A stretch of 64,000 bases of DNA from Adiantum capillus-veneris (taxonomy: Eukaryota; Streptophyta; Polypodiopsida; Polypodiales; Pteridaceae). Position 1 is the stretch's first letter; the number at the start of each line of letters is the position of its first letter. The notes beneath the pieces are model-generated. The model worked only from the letters and a program-made list of their open reading frames with translations, was not told the origin of the DNA and made no database searches. Positions 24,454 to 35,040 of the stretch are shown here, one piece after another. The stretch is taken from assembly GCA_014529385.2 (NCBI GenBank), contig CM043945.1, positions 143,476,741 to 143,540,740 of the forward strand, read 5' to 3'. A program made the translations under genes and the position numbers.

Positions 24454-25517
24454 ACCATGAAGCTCTCATCCTGTAGAAAGAGGTTTTCCTGCCCCCACAG
24501 GTCCAGAGATGTAGTTGACCCCTGACCTGAATGGTTAAACCAATCCTCCACTTCTTTGTGACTTGTTGATGGTCTTAGGCTTTGTCTTATTGCTTGGAAG
24601 GTGGCTTCATCCGGTAGTGTCTCCTTGTATTTTTCAACTTTCTCAAAGCATCTTCGGAGGCATTCCATTGGATTGCTGGATGTTTCCATTGCCTCATCAT
24701 CACTACTATCCTCTGAAACAAATCCACTCCTCTCCTCTTGGACTCTGGAAATGATAGCCAGGGAGAAGTCCTCCCTTAAATAAAAGATGCTTTGCACATC
24801 ATGTAAAAAGATATAGGTCCTGTCTCCAATCCTGAAGTCAGGCACAACAGGCAACATCATCTGAGCATGCTTCTCAGTGAAGTTACTGACATCCAAGGGT
24901 AGTTTGATTTCTGTTGTTTTCACAGAGAGCATCTTACTTCTTTGTACTTCAATTGCCTCAACCTCAAGGTCGACTGTATCTTGAACCTCCTTGACTTCTT
25001 GTATATGTGTTGTCTCCTCGCATTCTTCGTCTGGTGCTGCATCCTGCTCCTCTAACACCTCATCAGTATTCTGCATGAGGAATCCAAACAGTCTGTTCAG
25101 GTAAATCATAAAGCCAAAGGATGCCTGAATAAGTTTGCACTCTTTTTGGTGCAAAGGGCAGGCTGAATGTCGGCAAGCAGGTGGTAATTCCCTATACTTC
25201 TTCAGTCCGTGTCCTTTTCCACCGCAATCATTTAAATGAACGACAGTCATACTGGGTAGAACAACCCTCCCTACCTGCACCATCAGTTCAAATTGATCTC
25301 TGTAGGGCTGCAAGAATTCACTGTGCCAAGCTAAAAGGTCTTCAACATCAAATTTTGGGTTAGAAATAGAATGAACTAGATCATATTTGTCTCCAGCACC
25401 ACACGATGCTGTAAAATCGAACAGCCTCTCATTAGTTACAGTTGGGTCTTCTAGACAAGGCACATCGTCTTTGGATTTACCTTGCACAAGGACTGCTTGC
25501 TGGGAGATCTGCATCAT
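23903..25517 (-). CDS. Gene C: unknown protein of the TIR element
   Basis: Two minus-strand exons, 25517-24456 and 24331-23903, join in phase across a GT/AG intron that contains a long CT microsatellite (24361-24450). They encode about 497 residues. A zinc-binding-like cluster lies near residues 115-140 (CRHSACPLHQKEC). A very acidic segment follows (about 155-180), then a second acidic stretch with EDSSDDEAMET. The C-terminal exon has YESPIIVFHNG and a cysteine-rich FSRDCFGYCPGYTGGR. I recognise no family. A further frame upstream (25731-25477, PSPSIVLVKKNTRKRNIDF) overlaps in a different phase and may be an extra N-terminal exon or mark a frameshift. No internal stops occur in the chosen model, unlike A and D. 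It converges with A, ending about 230 bp from A's stop. Confidence 0.55.
24361..24450. repeat. (AG)n microsatellite inside the gene C intron
   Basis: About 45 AG units on the plus strand, which read as a CT tract in the transcript. They fill most of the 124-bp intron (24332-24455), so the polypyrimidine content of this intron is a microsatellite. Confidence 0.9.
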
Positions 25518-26030
25518 CTGAGAAGTCTATATTCCTCTTTCTTGTATTTTTCTTGACAAGTACTATAGAGGGTGAGGGACCCTTGTAGGGTGAGGGATCC
25601 TCTTGGCGTGATGACCTCTCTAAGTCATCTTCACAAATTGACTCTTCTTGATCAATGTCCTGACAAAAGTGAACAGTTCTTGTGGCAGAAACGCTAAGCA
25701 ATTGAGCCTGTAAAGGCTGGAATCCTGGCACAAGCTCTGGGTCCGGTTTTAACCTCTTCTGCCTCTACTGGACCTTAATCCTATTCATCAGGAAACATGT
25801 CAAGTCTTTGTTCTCTCTCTCTCTCTCTCTCTCTCTCTCCAAAGCACACCAAAAAACACACATAGACTCTCTCTCTCTCTCTCTCTCCAAATCACACCAA
25901 AAAACACACATAGACACACACTCTCTCTCTACCTCTGTGTGTGTGTGTGTGTGTGTCTCCAAAACACACACACAGACACACACTCACACACAAACTCTCT
26001 CTCTCTCTCACTCTCTCTCTCTCTCAATAG

Positions 26031-26188
<158 letters not shown>

Positions 26189-26200
26189 GTCTCATGACTG

Positions 26201-26261
26201 TACTAAAGGCGCGCGGAGAGAGTTGCAAAGGGTATTTGGTTGTCTCTGTGCACCTTTAGTA
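26201..26261. repeat. 61-bp hairpin, copy 2
   Basis: Same 61-bp length and ends as copy 1 (TACTAAAGGCGCGC ... CACCTTTAGTA). The loop has GAGAGAGTTGCAAAG, similar to copy 1. One arm base has changed (GCACC for GCGCC). Confidence 0.85.
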
Positions 26262-26264
26262 CAC

Positions 26265-26266
<2 letters not shown>

Positions 26267-26331
<65 letters not shown>
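26267..26331. repeat. (GA)n microsatellite
   Basis: About 32 GA units just right of hairpin copy 2, followed by mixed TG and CA tracts. Confidence 0.95.
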
Positions 26332-26340
<9 letters not shown>

Positions 26341-26632
26341 GTCCATTTGCGACCCTGTGAGTGTGTGTGTGTGTGTGTGTGTATCTGTGTCTGTTTGTGT
26401 GTGTGTGTTGAATAGTATGGGCTTTTGTTTGTTTTCACACACTCACACACACACACACACATACATATACACACACATACACTCTCTGCTAGCTATTGTT
26501 AGAAATAGAGAGAGAGAGAGAGAGAGTGAGAGAGAGATGACCTTTTGTTGGTGGAGTTTGCACAAACTCCATGGGAGCCGTCTTCTCCATTGCTCTCTCT
26601 TTGCTTTCTCTATGTCCCTCTCTCTCTCTCTC

Positions 26633-26674
<42 letters not shown>

Positions 26675-26722
26675 CCTCTCTCTCTCTCTCTCTCTCTCTG
26701 TGACAACAATGAGTCTCCCTCC

Positions 26723-26727
<5 letters not shown>

Positions 26728-26782
<55 letters not shown>
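26728..26782. repeat. (CT)n microsatellite
   Basis: About 27 CT units, the last tract before the nested LTR element. Confidence 0.95.
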
Positions 26783-26793
<11 letters not shown>

Positions 26794-26903
26794 ACTTATA
26801 ACGATTACCCCTGGCGGTGCCCCACGTGGTTGTTAAAAAATAGAATGTAGTTGCATGATGCCGCACCTGCGGTCATTTAATGGGCCCGAATACTTTAGTA
26901 CGT

Positions 26904-27775
26904 TGTTGGGCGCATTTCTGACACCCCGTTTTTTGTAAATTTGTACATATGGACATGACCCCTGATGTCAAAAGGGCGTGTGGGATTTCTTTTTGTGGGT
27001 TTTTTAGCTTGCTTTAGCAAGCACATGTACATGCACTGCAAGTCGCTAGTCTAGTGACAGCTGCTGGGCTACTGTAACTGCCCGTGAGTGAGTTTTTTGA
27101 AGTGAGCCTTGTATATAACTTAAACTCATGTACAAACTGAAAAAATTTCAGCCAAACATCAGAAATTTGCAGGTTTTAGCTCGTTCTGTCTCCTTGGTGC
27201 TTTTGGATGCAGTTTTTTGCCCCGACTAGCCTTCTCTACGTGTAGTCGTGCTGGGACAGCTTTTTGTTCGCGTCAATTTTGCTCATGGAGGAGTATGGAA
27301 TCCAATTTGGTCATCTTTAGCTTTCTCGCCAGTCATTTTTCAAGCTTCCTCTCAAGATTTAAAGTGCCCCAATTGGAGTTGTGCTCATCAGGTTACGACT
27401 AGTTCTCTGCAGGGTTATGGCTATGGCAGCCTAGTGGCAAATTGTGTGCTGACAGAATTGGAGGGCATGTATGTATGAATTGTGGAATTGATGTTGAAGT
27501 TGTGGGTTTGTGATGTTTAATTGTGAAAGGAGAGGCTCTTGTCTTCATATGCATTGGTCGGCGTGTGCTGTAAATCCATGCTTTGGCAGGGTTTTGCTCC
27601 TATGTGACATAGTCTCTTGGGTGGGCGACGGCTAGTAAATTCCCAAGGGTCTACTCCTATTAGGCTTGTGGTGTTTCAAAGTGATTTTTCAAAGCTTTTG
27701 GTGTCTTTTAGTCCTCTTTCAACGCTCTTGGGTGACATTGCTATAGAGGTGTTTCAGTTTGCTTGTTTCCCAACA
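26904..27775 (+). repeat. 5' LTR of the Tat element
   Basis: 872 bp, bounded by TGTTGGG and CCCAACA, matching 33179-34049 throughout. Confidence 0.95.
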
Positions 27776-27781
27776 GTGTTT

Positions 27782-27801
27782 TGGTGCCCGCCACCGAGGA
27801 A
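27782..27801 (+). other. Primer binding site
   Basis: TGGTGCCCGCCACCGAGGAA begins 6 bp after the 5' LTR, where a tRNA primer should pair. The pol-less Tat derivative has an equivalent site (TTGGTGCCCCCACGGAGGAT on its sense strand). The tRNA cannot be named from the sequence. Confidence 0.6.
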
Positions 27802-27839
27802 TCGCTTCAAGCTACCTTCAGTTTATAGGTTTTGAAGAC

Positions 27840-29256
27840 ATGGCGTTTAATTTTCTGGAGTTTAGTGGAAAATCAAATGAAAGTTCCAAAGCTTTCATTG
27901 AGAGAATGGAGTTTGCTTGCCTTCTTGCTGACAAGCAAGACCCAGCGTTGGTGCTACGAATTTTCTATTTCTGTTTGAAGAGAGATGCTAGGGAATGGTT
28001 GGAAGGCTATGAAAAGGAGATACAATCAGCCCAACCTTCTCAAGTTATGAGTTATGAAATGGTAAGGCATGCTTTTCTTACACACTTTCAACAGGTGGAA
28101 GACCCACAAAAGGTATGGCAGTCTATTCAAGGTTTAGTACAAGGTGAAGGCCAAACCATAGAAGACTTTGTGAAGGCGTTCAATGCATTATGGACAAAGT
28201 GGTGTACATCTTGGGGGGCTGAAATTCCTCCAGCCATGTTGAAAAAGGACAGGTTTCTTGCAAGTTTGAGGAGTAACCTACGCTTGAAGGTAGAGCTTAA
28301 GCAGCCAAGTACCTTTGAGGAGGTAGTTGAAATTGCAAAGAATAAAGAGTGGAAAGCAGAGCGTCTTCATCAACTTGGAATCAATGTCGAGCCAAAGCTT
28401 GAAGTGAAAGCGGTAGAGCAACCAAGGGTCCTCATCAGGGAGCCAGGTTATGATCAACAAGCTTCTCATGATGTGAATGCCTTTTCGCAAGGAGATGCAA
28501 GAGGTTGTAGGTCTTATGAAGAATCTTAGTGTGCATATGATGGGAGGTGGAAGAGTTCAAAGTTATGGATATGGATGTGGTTATGGAAGCAATGAGGGTT
28601 ATACAAGTGGTAGAGGAAGAGGCATGACTGGAAGAGGGGATATGTTTCAATGCTACAATTGTGGTGAATGGGGTCATAAAAGCCCTCAATGTGACAAGCC
28701 AAAGAGAATGGGTGGCGACATGTTTCCTCTTCCTCCACAAATTCCTTCTCGAGCTCAAGATTATTGTATTGAGATTAAAGGGGAAGCACGACCAAGTGGA
28801 TTGACAGCAGAAGAGAAGGGCAAAACAAAAGTGGTAAGCATAATTCGTTTGGAGAAGAAAGAGGATGATTTGGGAGCTATGGTCATGCCTGTAGGTAAGA
28901 GGGTTACAAGAGATCAGGACATGAGTGATGCAAGTCCCAGCCATAAAAGAGGGAAACAGGTTGAAACAGGTACATGTAAAGAGAAGAAGAAGAGAAAGCC
29001 CAGGAAACATTACAATGCATCCGAATTTCCTTTGGGAGAAGGGCAACAAAATTATAGTTTAAGGGCTGATTTGGTGGGTAGAAAGGCTGATGTTACCTTT
29101 GGGAAACTCATGGAGATGTGTCCCAAGTTAAAGAGGCAATGGAAGCACGTAGTCAACCCCATGAAGAAGGAGCCTACAAGGGGGTCAGTGAGAGTCATAT
29201 CTTTGAATGAGCTACCTGAAATATGCCCTACTATGGATGCATGGCATACGAGGAAG
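27840..29256 (+). pseudogene. Tat element gag
   Basis: Capsid-type protein that packages element RNA. ATG 27840 opens a Retrotrans_gag-like domain (residues about 20-185, with AREWLEGYEKEI and LLADKQDPALVLRIFYFCL). The frame shifts near 28480 and continues through a Gly/Arg-rich stretch and a zinc knuckle CYNCGEWGHKSPQC (28652-28693), spacing CX2CX4HX4C. The same gag, including the zinc knuckle, occurs on the minus strand at 59960-61235. A TGA at 29257 interrupts the passage to protease. Confidence 0.85.
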
Positions 29257-29259
29257 TGA

Positions 29260-29760
29260 ATTGGAGAGGCTTATATTGATGGAGGTGCACAGGTATGTGT
29301 TATTACTCAAGCTTGTGTATCAAAGTTGGGACTCAACATGGTGAAGAATTCAGGTTTTCGCATAAAGCTTGCCAACCAATCAAGGGTAAGGTGCTTGGGA
29401 GTTGTAAAGGACTTGGAGGTGGATGTATTTGATGTTAAAGTGCTGGTGAATTGCCATGTTATGCCCGCGGATATTGGTGCTTTCCCTCTCATCCTTGGAA
29501 GACCATGGTTACAGGCAACCAAAGCTATACAGGATTGGGGACATGGTACCATCACTCTCTACAATAGAAGGGGTGATAAGAAGAGGTTTGACATGGCTAG
29601 CAAGCAATCTTTGGATGCTAATTTTGATGATAAAAGTGATGAAGAAGAGTCCTCAAGTGAAGAAGAAGACGATGGGGATGATGGCAGTGAAGTGGAAGAT
29701 AGCAGCGATAGTGATCTAGATGTTTCCTCCTTGTTTCTTGAAGAAGAGCATGATAAGAAA
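29260..29760 (+). pseudogene. Tat element aspartic protease and acidic spacer
   Basis: The retropepsin active site is YIDGGAQVCVI (DGG in place of the usual D-T/S-G), followed about 70 residues later by the flap-side partner FPLILGRPWL. A run of Asp, Glu and Ser (29630-29745) leads to the RT. Confidence 0.8.
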
Positions 29761-29959
29761 CAAATATTTCTTGGCCTTATGGAGAATGAGGATATCTCTG
29801 GTCCTTATGAGAAAATTGAAGAGCTGATGCAACCCAAAGTTCAACCTAATGTCAAACAGAAGTTGATACAAGGTATGTTGTCTCCCGACTTGACTAGTCA
29901 TGAGAAGGGTGAGTACCTACATATGATACAACAATTTTACCATTTATTCATCACTTCTT

Positions 29960-30890
29960 ATGAGGAAATTAGAGGCTTTAAGGGAGAGAAAATCCACATT
30001 CCAATCAAGGAAGGAGCTCAGCCCGTATGCCAAAAGCTAAGGAGAATGGGACATGTACAACTTAATGCTTTAAAGGAAGAGGTAGACAAGCTTCTTGAAG
30101 CAGGTTTCATATGTCCTATGAGCACTGCAGAATGGGTGAGTCCTATTGTTGTCACACCCAAGAAGGATGGAAAGTGGAGGATATGTGTTGATTTTAAGCC
30201 TCTAAACGTAGCCATGAAGAGGGATCCATACCCTCTTCCTTTCATAGATGACATACTTGATTCTATTTGCAGGGCATGAGAGGTACAGCGTATGTGATGG
30301 ATTCTCTGGATATTTTCAGCTCACCTTGGATTTGGAAGATCGAAAGAAGACCACATTTATCATGCCATGGGGATGCTTTTGTTATTGTGTGCTTCCTTTT
30401 GGTCTTATGAATGGCTGTGCGTGGTATCAAAAGCGCGTCAACAAGGTGTTCTCTCCCTTTCTTGGCAAGTTTGTGAAAGTCTTATTGATGACTTTTGTGT
30501 TTATAGCTTTAGAAAGGATCATTGTGCAAAGCTTGGGATGGCATTGAAGCAATATGATGAAAGTGGAGGTCAACTCAACCCAAAGAAATTTCATCTTGCT
30601 CAACCAAGAGTGAAGTTTTTGGGGCATATGATCTCAGAGAATGGGATTGAAGCGGATCCTGACAAAGTGAAGGCTTTGGTGCTCCTCCCATCACCTAAAG
30701 ATACAAAGCAACTTTCCACTTTTATTCAAAAGGTGAAGTATATTGCAAGGTTCATTCCTTTGTCCTCTCAACTTCTTTATCCTCTACAACAAGTAGCAAG
30801 GTTGGATCCTCTATAATGGACAAATGAATGTGAAGAGGTTTTTCAAGGTATCAAAGAGGTTCTTGGTTCTCTTCCTGCTATGCAAGATCC
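29960..30890 (+). pseudogene. Tat element reverse transcriptase
   Basis: RT blocks run from GFICPMSTAEWVSPIVVTPK (near 30105) through GKWRICVDFKPLN and CVLPFGLMN to the catalytic LIDDF (near 30490, the YxDD box), then LGHMISENGIEADPDK. A TGA at 30277 and frameshifts near 30280 and 30480 break the frame. A TAA at 30814 and a TGA at 30896 follow. Confidence 0.9.
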
Positions 30891-30899
30891 TAATTGAGA

Positions 30900-31826
30900 T
30901 AAGGAGTTTTATGTGAATCCATCAGTAGGTGAGGACGCTATTGGAGCTATGCTTCTTCAACGAGGTAACAATTCCCACTACGTGAAGCCTATCTATTGTG
31001 CTAGCAGGGTGAAGCTAGAGGTGGAAAGAGGTTATACTGAGGTGGAGCTCATTATGGTGAGTGTGATTTATGCATGTAGAAGGTTTAGGCACTACCTTCT
31101 CCCTAAACCATTCACATTCCTCACTAGCTGCACTCTTCTACCTCAATTGGTGAATAGCCCTACTTTGTCAAAGAGGCTCATGAAGTGGATTGTGGAGCTA
31201 CAGGAATTCCAATTCTCTTTTCTTGTTGAGAAGAGTACAAGGGCTACATTGGATGATTTGCTTACCTATAAGGAAAGCCCTCTTCTTCTTAAGGAGGATG
31301 TAGTGAAGAAGCAACACATGGAAGCTCCTGACATAGACAATGCCTATCTATTGTTTTTTGATGGCTCTTACAGGAAAGCGCATGGTGAAGCTTTAGGAGG
31401 TGTGGTAGTTTATGATCCTCAAGGTGCTTTGGTAACTAAAAGGAGTTTGAAGCTTACAACACAAAGCAACAATGAAGCTGAGTATGCTACTTTGGAGAAA
31501 GGTCTCAACCTTTGTCTTGAGCTTGGTATCCGTCGTGTGAGGGTAAGAGGTGATGCTCTTTTGGTGGTTAAGCAAGTACTTGGGGTGTGGCAAAGTAAGA
31601 ATCCAAGGCTGAAAAATATGTGTTTTCAAGTGAAGAATCTGCTTAAGCATTTTGAAGCTTGGAGTTTAAGGCATGTGGACAGGTCTCAAAATGAAGAAGC
31701 ACATGGTGCAGCACAAGCTTCAATTGGGCAATTGTATGTGATAAGGGCTGATGATCCTCTTTATTTGGGAAGAGAAGCTTTAGAGAGGGAGGAAGAGTTT
31801 CTACAAACAGGTATGCTTCCATCATA
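30900..31826 (+). pseudogene. Tat element first (degenerate) and second RNase H
   Basis: The first RNase H (30905-31240) is recognisable from AIGAMLLQRG and YTEVELIMVSVIYACRRFRH but has lost key acidic residues (YVN where Asp is expected, and no Asp in the LTSC block). The second RNase H (31345-31720) keeps FFDGSYRKAHGEALGG, NNEAEYATLEKGL, RGDALLVVKQV and HVDRSQNEEAHGAA, so its catalytic acids are in place. A second, archaeal-like RNase H after RT is characteristic of the Tat lineage. Confidence 0.85.
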
Positions 31827-31827
31827 G

Positions 31828-32955
31828 TTGGAGAAGCCAAAAAATTACGCCTTCCTACGTCGTGCCAAAAGGTATGTGCTACTTGGTGATACCTTGTATA
31901 TGAAGGGGGCTGATCTTGTGATGAGAAAAGTGCCTTGGAAAGAGGAAATTTACAAAATATTAGAGGAGAATCATGAGGGTTCTTGTGGTGGTCACTTTGC
32001 TTCAAAGATCACTTTGCATAAAGTCTTGCAGGAGGGTTATGTGTGGCCAAGTGTTCAACGTGATGTTCATCATTGGTGCAAGTCTTGTAAAGAGTGTCAA
32101 AGCATGGAAAATAGGGTTCTCAAATCAGAAATTAGAGGCACCATTGTGGCTTATGATGTGTTTGAGAAGTGGGGTATTGATACAATAGGTCCTCTACCTA
32201 TGACAGCTAGAGGCAAATGTTACATACTTACTGCTGTTGACTATCTATCCAGGTGGGCCGAAGCCAAAGCTGTTAAGCACATCACGAGTAAAGATGTTTC
32301 CTTATTTATATATGAAGATATTTGCTGCAAATTTGGCATGCCATTGGAGTTACTTTCTGACAAGGGTCCAGGTTTCAGGGGAGAGTTGGTGGATTATCTA
32401 TGTGAAAAGCTTCATGTGCATTGCATGTTTACTACTCCATATTATCCCCAATGCAATGGCATGAATGAAAGGTTTAATGGAGAGCTCATAAGGATGCTTA
32501 CAAATATGACAAGAAAAAATGTGAAGACTTGGGATTTAGAGCTACCTTGTGCTCTATGGGCGTACAAAACTGCCATCAAATTAGGTTACTGGTTTTTCTC
32601 CCTTCCATCTAGTTTTTGGCAAAGAGGCTTTACTTCCTATTGAGGTGGAGATACCAGCCTTGAAGATGATGCTAAAGATTGAAGAAGATCCCAATGATGC
32701 ATTCAAGGAAAGACTTTTATATTTGCAACGTGTACAATTGGATAGGGTGTTAGCTTTTGAGCATTATGAGCAGGTCTCGAAGAAGAATCAAGCAAAGGCA
32801 AATGAGAAGGTAAAGAACAAGGACATCAAGAAGGGTGACATGGTGCTTCGTTACAATAGTAATCTTGATAGCACTTTTCAAAAGAAATTTCAAATCAAGT
32901 GGCAAGGTCCTTTTTAGGTCTTAAACAGGTTTCCAAATGGCACATATCAGCTTGC
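31828..32955 (+). pseudogene. Tat element integrase
   Basis: The zinc-binding H-H-C-C module (HEGSCGGHFASK ... WCKSCKECQ, 31970-32100) is followed by the DDE core: WGIDTIGPL, LLSDKGPGF and YYPQCNGMNERFNGEL. A frameshift lies near 32600. The C-terminal part (IKWQGPF, TAG at 32915, then the GTYQLADLDGTP block) completes it. This enzyme would insert element cDNA with a 4-bp stagger, matching the ACGT duplication. Confidence 0.9.
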
Positions 32956-33178
32956 TGACTTGGATGGTACCCCACATAAAGCACGTGTGAATGGCTACAG
33001 GTTGAAGAAATATATTGCAAGGTTGATGACTGTGATTGAGGATGAGCCTTCTTTTGAAGAATTTTCTGATCATGTTTCTAATGATGAAGATGAAGTGAAG
33101 ACTCCCTCATGTGGTTTACAGGATCTCTTTTGTGCTGCTGATCATGAATGATCTAGCAGGCTGGGGTGTGGCAAACTA

Positions 33179-34049
33179 TGTTGGGTGCATTTCTGACACC
33201 CCGTATTTTGTAAATTTGTACATATGGACACGACGCCCGATGCCAAAAGGGCGTGTGGGATTTGTTTTTGTGGGTTTTTTAGCTTGCTTTAGCAAGCACA
33301 TGTACATGCACTGCAAGTCGCTAGTCTAACATCTCTGCTAGGCTACTGTAACTGCCCTTGAGTGAGTTTTTTGAAGTGAGACTTGTATATAACTTAAACT
33401 CATGTACAAACCGAAAAAATTTCAGCCAAACATCAGAAATTTTCAGGTTTTAGCTCGTTCTGTCTCCTTGGTGCTCTTGGATGCAGTTTTTTGCCCCGAC
33501 TAGCCTTCTCTACGTGTAGTCGTGCTGGGACAGCTTTCTGTTCGCGTCAATTTTGCTCATGGAGGAGTATGGAATCCAATTTGTTCATCTTTAGCTTTCT
33601 CTTGTGTCATTTTTCAAGCTTTCTCTCAAGATTTAAAGTGCCCCAATTGGAGTTGTGCTCATCAGGTTACGACTAGTTCTCTGCAGGGTTATGGCTATGG
33701 CAACCTAGTGGCAAATTGTGTGCTGACAGAATTGGAGGGCATGTATGTATGAATTGTGGAATTGATGTTGAAGTTGTGGGTTTGTGATGTTTAATTGTGA
33801 AAGGAGAGGCTCTTGTCTTCATATGCATTGGTCGGAGTGTGCTGTAAATCCATGCTTTGGCAGGGTTTTGCTCCTATGTGACATAGTCTCTTGGGTGGGC
33901 GACGGCTAGTAAATTCCCAAGGGTCTACTCCTATTGGACTTGTGGTGTTTCAAAGGGATTTCTCAAAGCTTTTGGTGTCTTGTAGTCCTCTTTCAACTCT
34001 CTTGGGTGACATCGCTATAGAGGTGTTTCAGTTCGCTTGTTTCCCAACA
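33179..34049 (+). repeat. 3' LTR of the Tat element
   Basis: 871 bp, same ends as the 5' LTR. Preceded by GCAGGCTGGGGTGTGGCAA, which serves as the polypurine-like tract and is shared with the pol-less derivative. Confidence 0.95.
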
Positions 34050-34348
34050 ACGTGACATATAAAAGGTATGAGAGAGAAAGTGAGACACCGCGAGAGTCAA
34101 AGAGAGTGAGAGAAAGACAATTCGAGCCTCCCTCTGCATCTCCGACAGAAAGTACGTGCAAAATATAGTAGGCCCGTCTCCGACAGAAAGCACGTCTGCG
34201 TCCTACGAAGATTTGGCCCTCTCTCTCTCTTTCTCTCTATCAGCATCTCTGTTTCTCAAAGAGCTCTCTCTCTCTCTCTCTCTCTCTCCCTCTCTCTCTC
34301 TCTGTTTCTTTTTCTCTCTCTCTTTATCTCATAGTAAATTTCAGATCT

Positions 34349-34406
<58 letters not shown>

Positions 34407-34457
34407 CACAAATACAACACACACACACACACACACACTCTCTCTCACTCACACAGA

Positions 34458-34569
<112 letters not shown>

Positions 34570-34570
34570 G

Positions 34571-34631
34571 TACTAAAGGCGCGTGGAGACAGCCACCTAC
34601 GATTTGGATGTCTGTTTGCGCGCCTTTAGTA
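34571..34631. repeat. 61-bp hairpin, copy 3
   Basis: Arms TACTAAAGGCGCG and CGCGCCTTTAGTA, exactly 61 bp like copies 1 and 2, with a diverged loop. Confidence 0.85.
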
Positions 34632-34704
34632 TTCTAGAAACGCAAGTAGGACGAGTGAGAGAGAGGAGTGTATCTGTGTGTGTGTGTGTGTGTGTGGTTT
34701 GATC

Positions 34705-34825
<121 letters not shown>

Positions 34826-34914
34826 TTTCTGATTTCTTTTCACTAACAGTACGCGGAGGTGAATTTTGGGATCAAAAAAGTCTCATGCGCACCATTAGTA
34901 ATGGGATAAGTTCT

Positions 34915-35019
<105 letters not shown>

Positions 35020-35040
35020 CTTCTATTTTTATACAGTGGA

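Larger units (their letters stand above)
26904..34049 (+). mobile_element. Ty3/gypsy Tat-lineage retrotransposon with both LTRs
   Basis: Complete element: 5' LTR 26904-27775, 3' LTR 33179-34049, LTR ends TGTTGGG...CCCAACA, and a 4-bp target duplication ACGT at 26900-26903 and 34050-34053. The order gag, protease, RT, RNase H, a second RNase H, integrase is that of the Tat lineage. It carries several frameshifts and in-frame stops, so this copy is inactive. The two LTRs differ at scattered sites, a few per 100 bp by eye. It is inserted between genes C and D. Confidence 0.93.
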
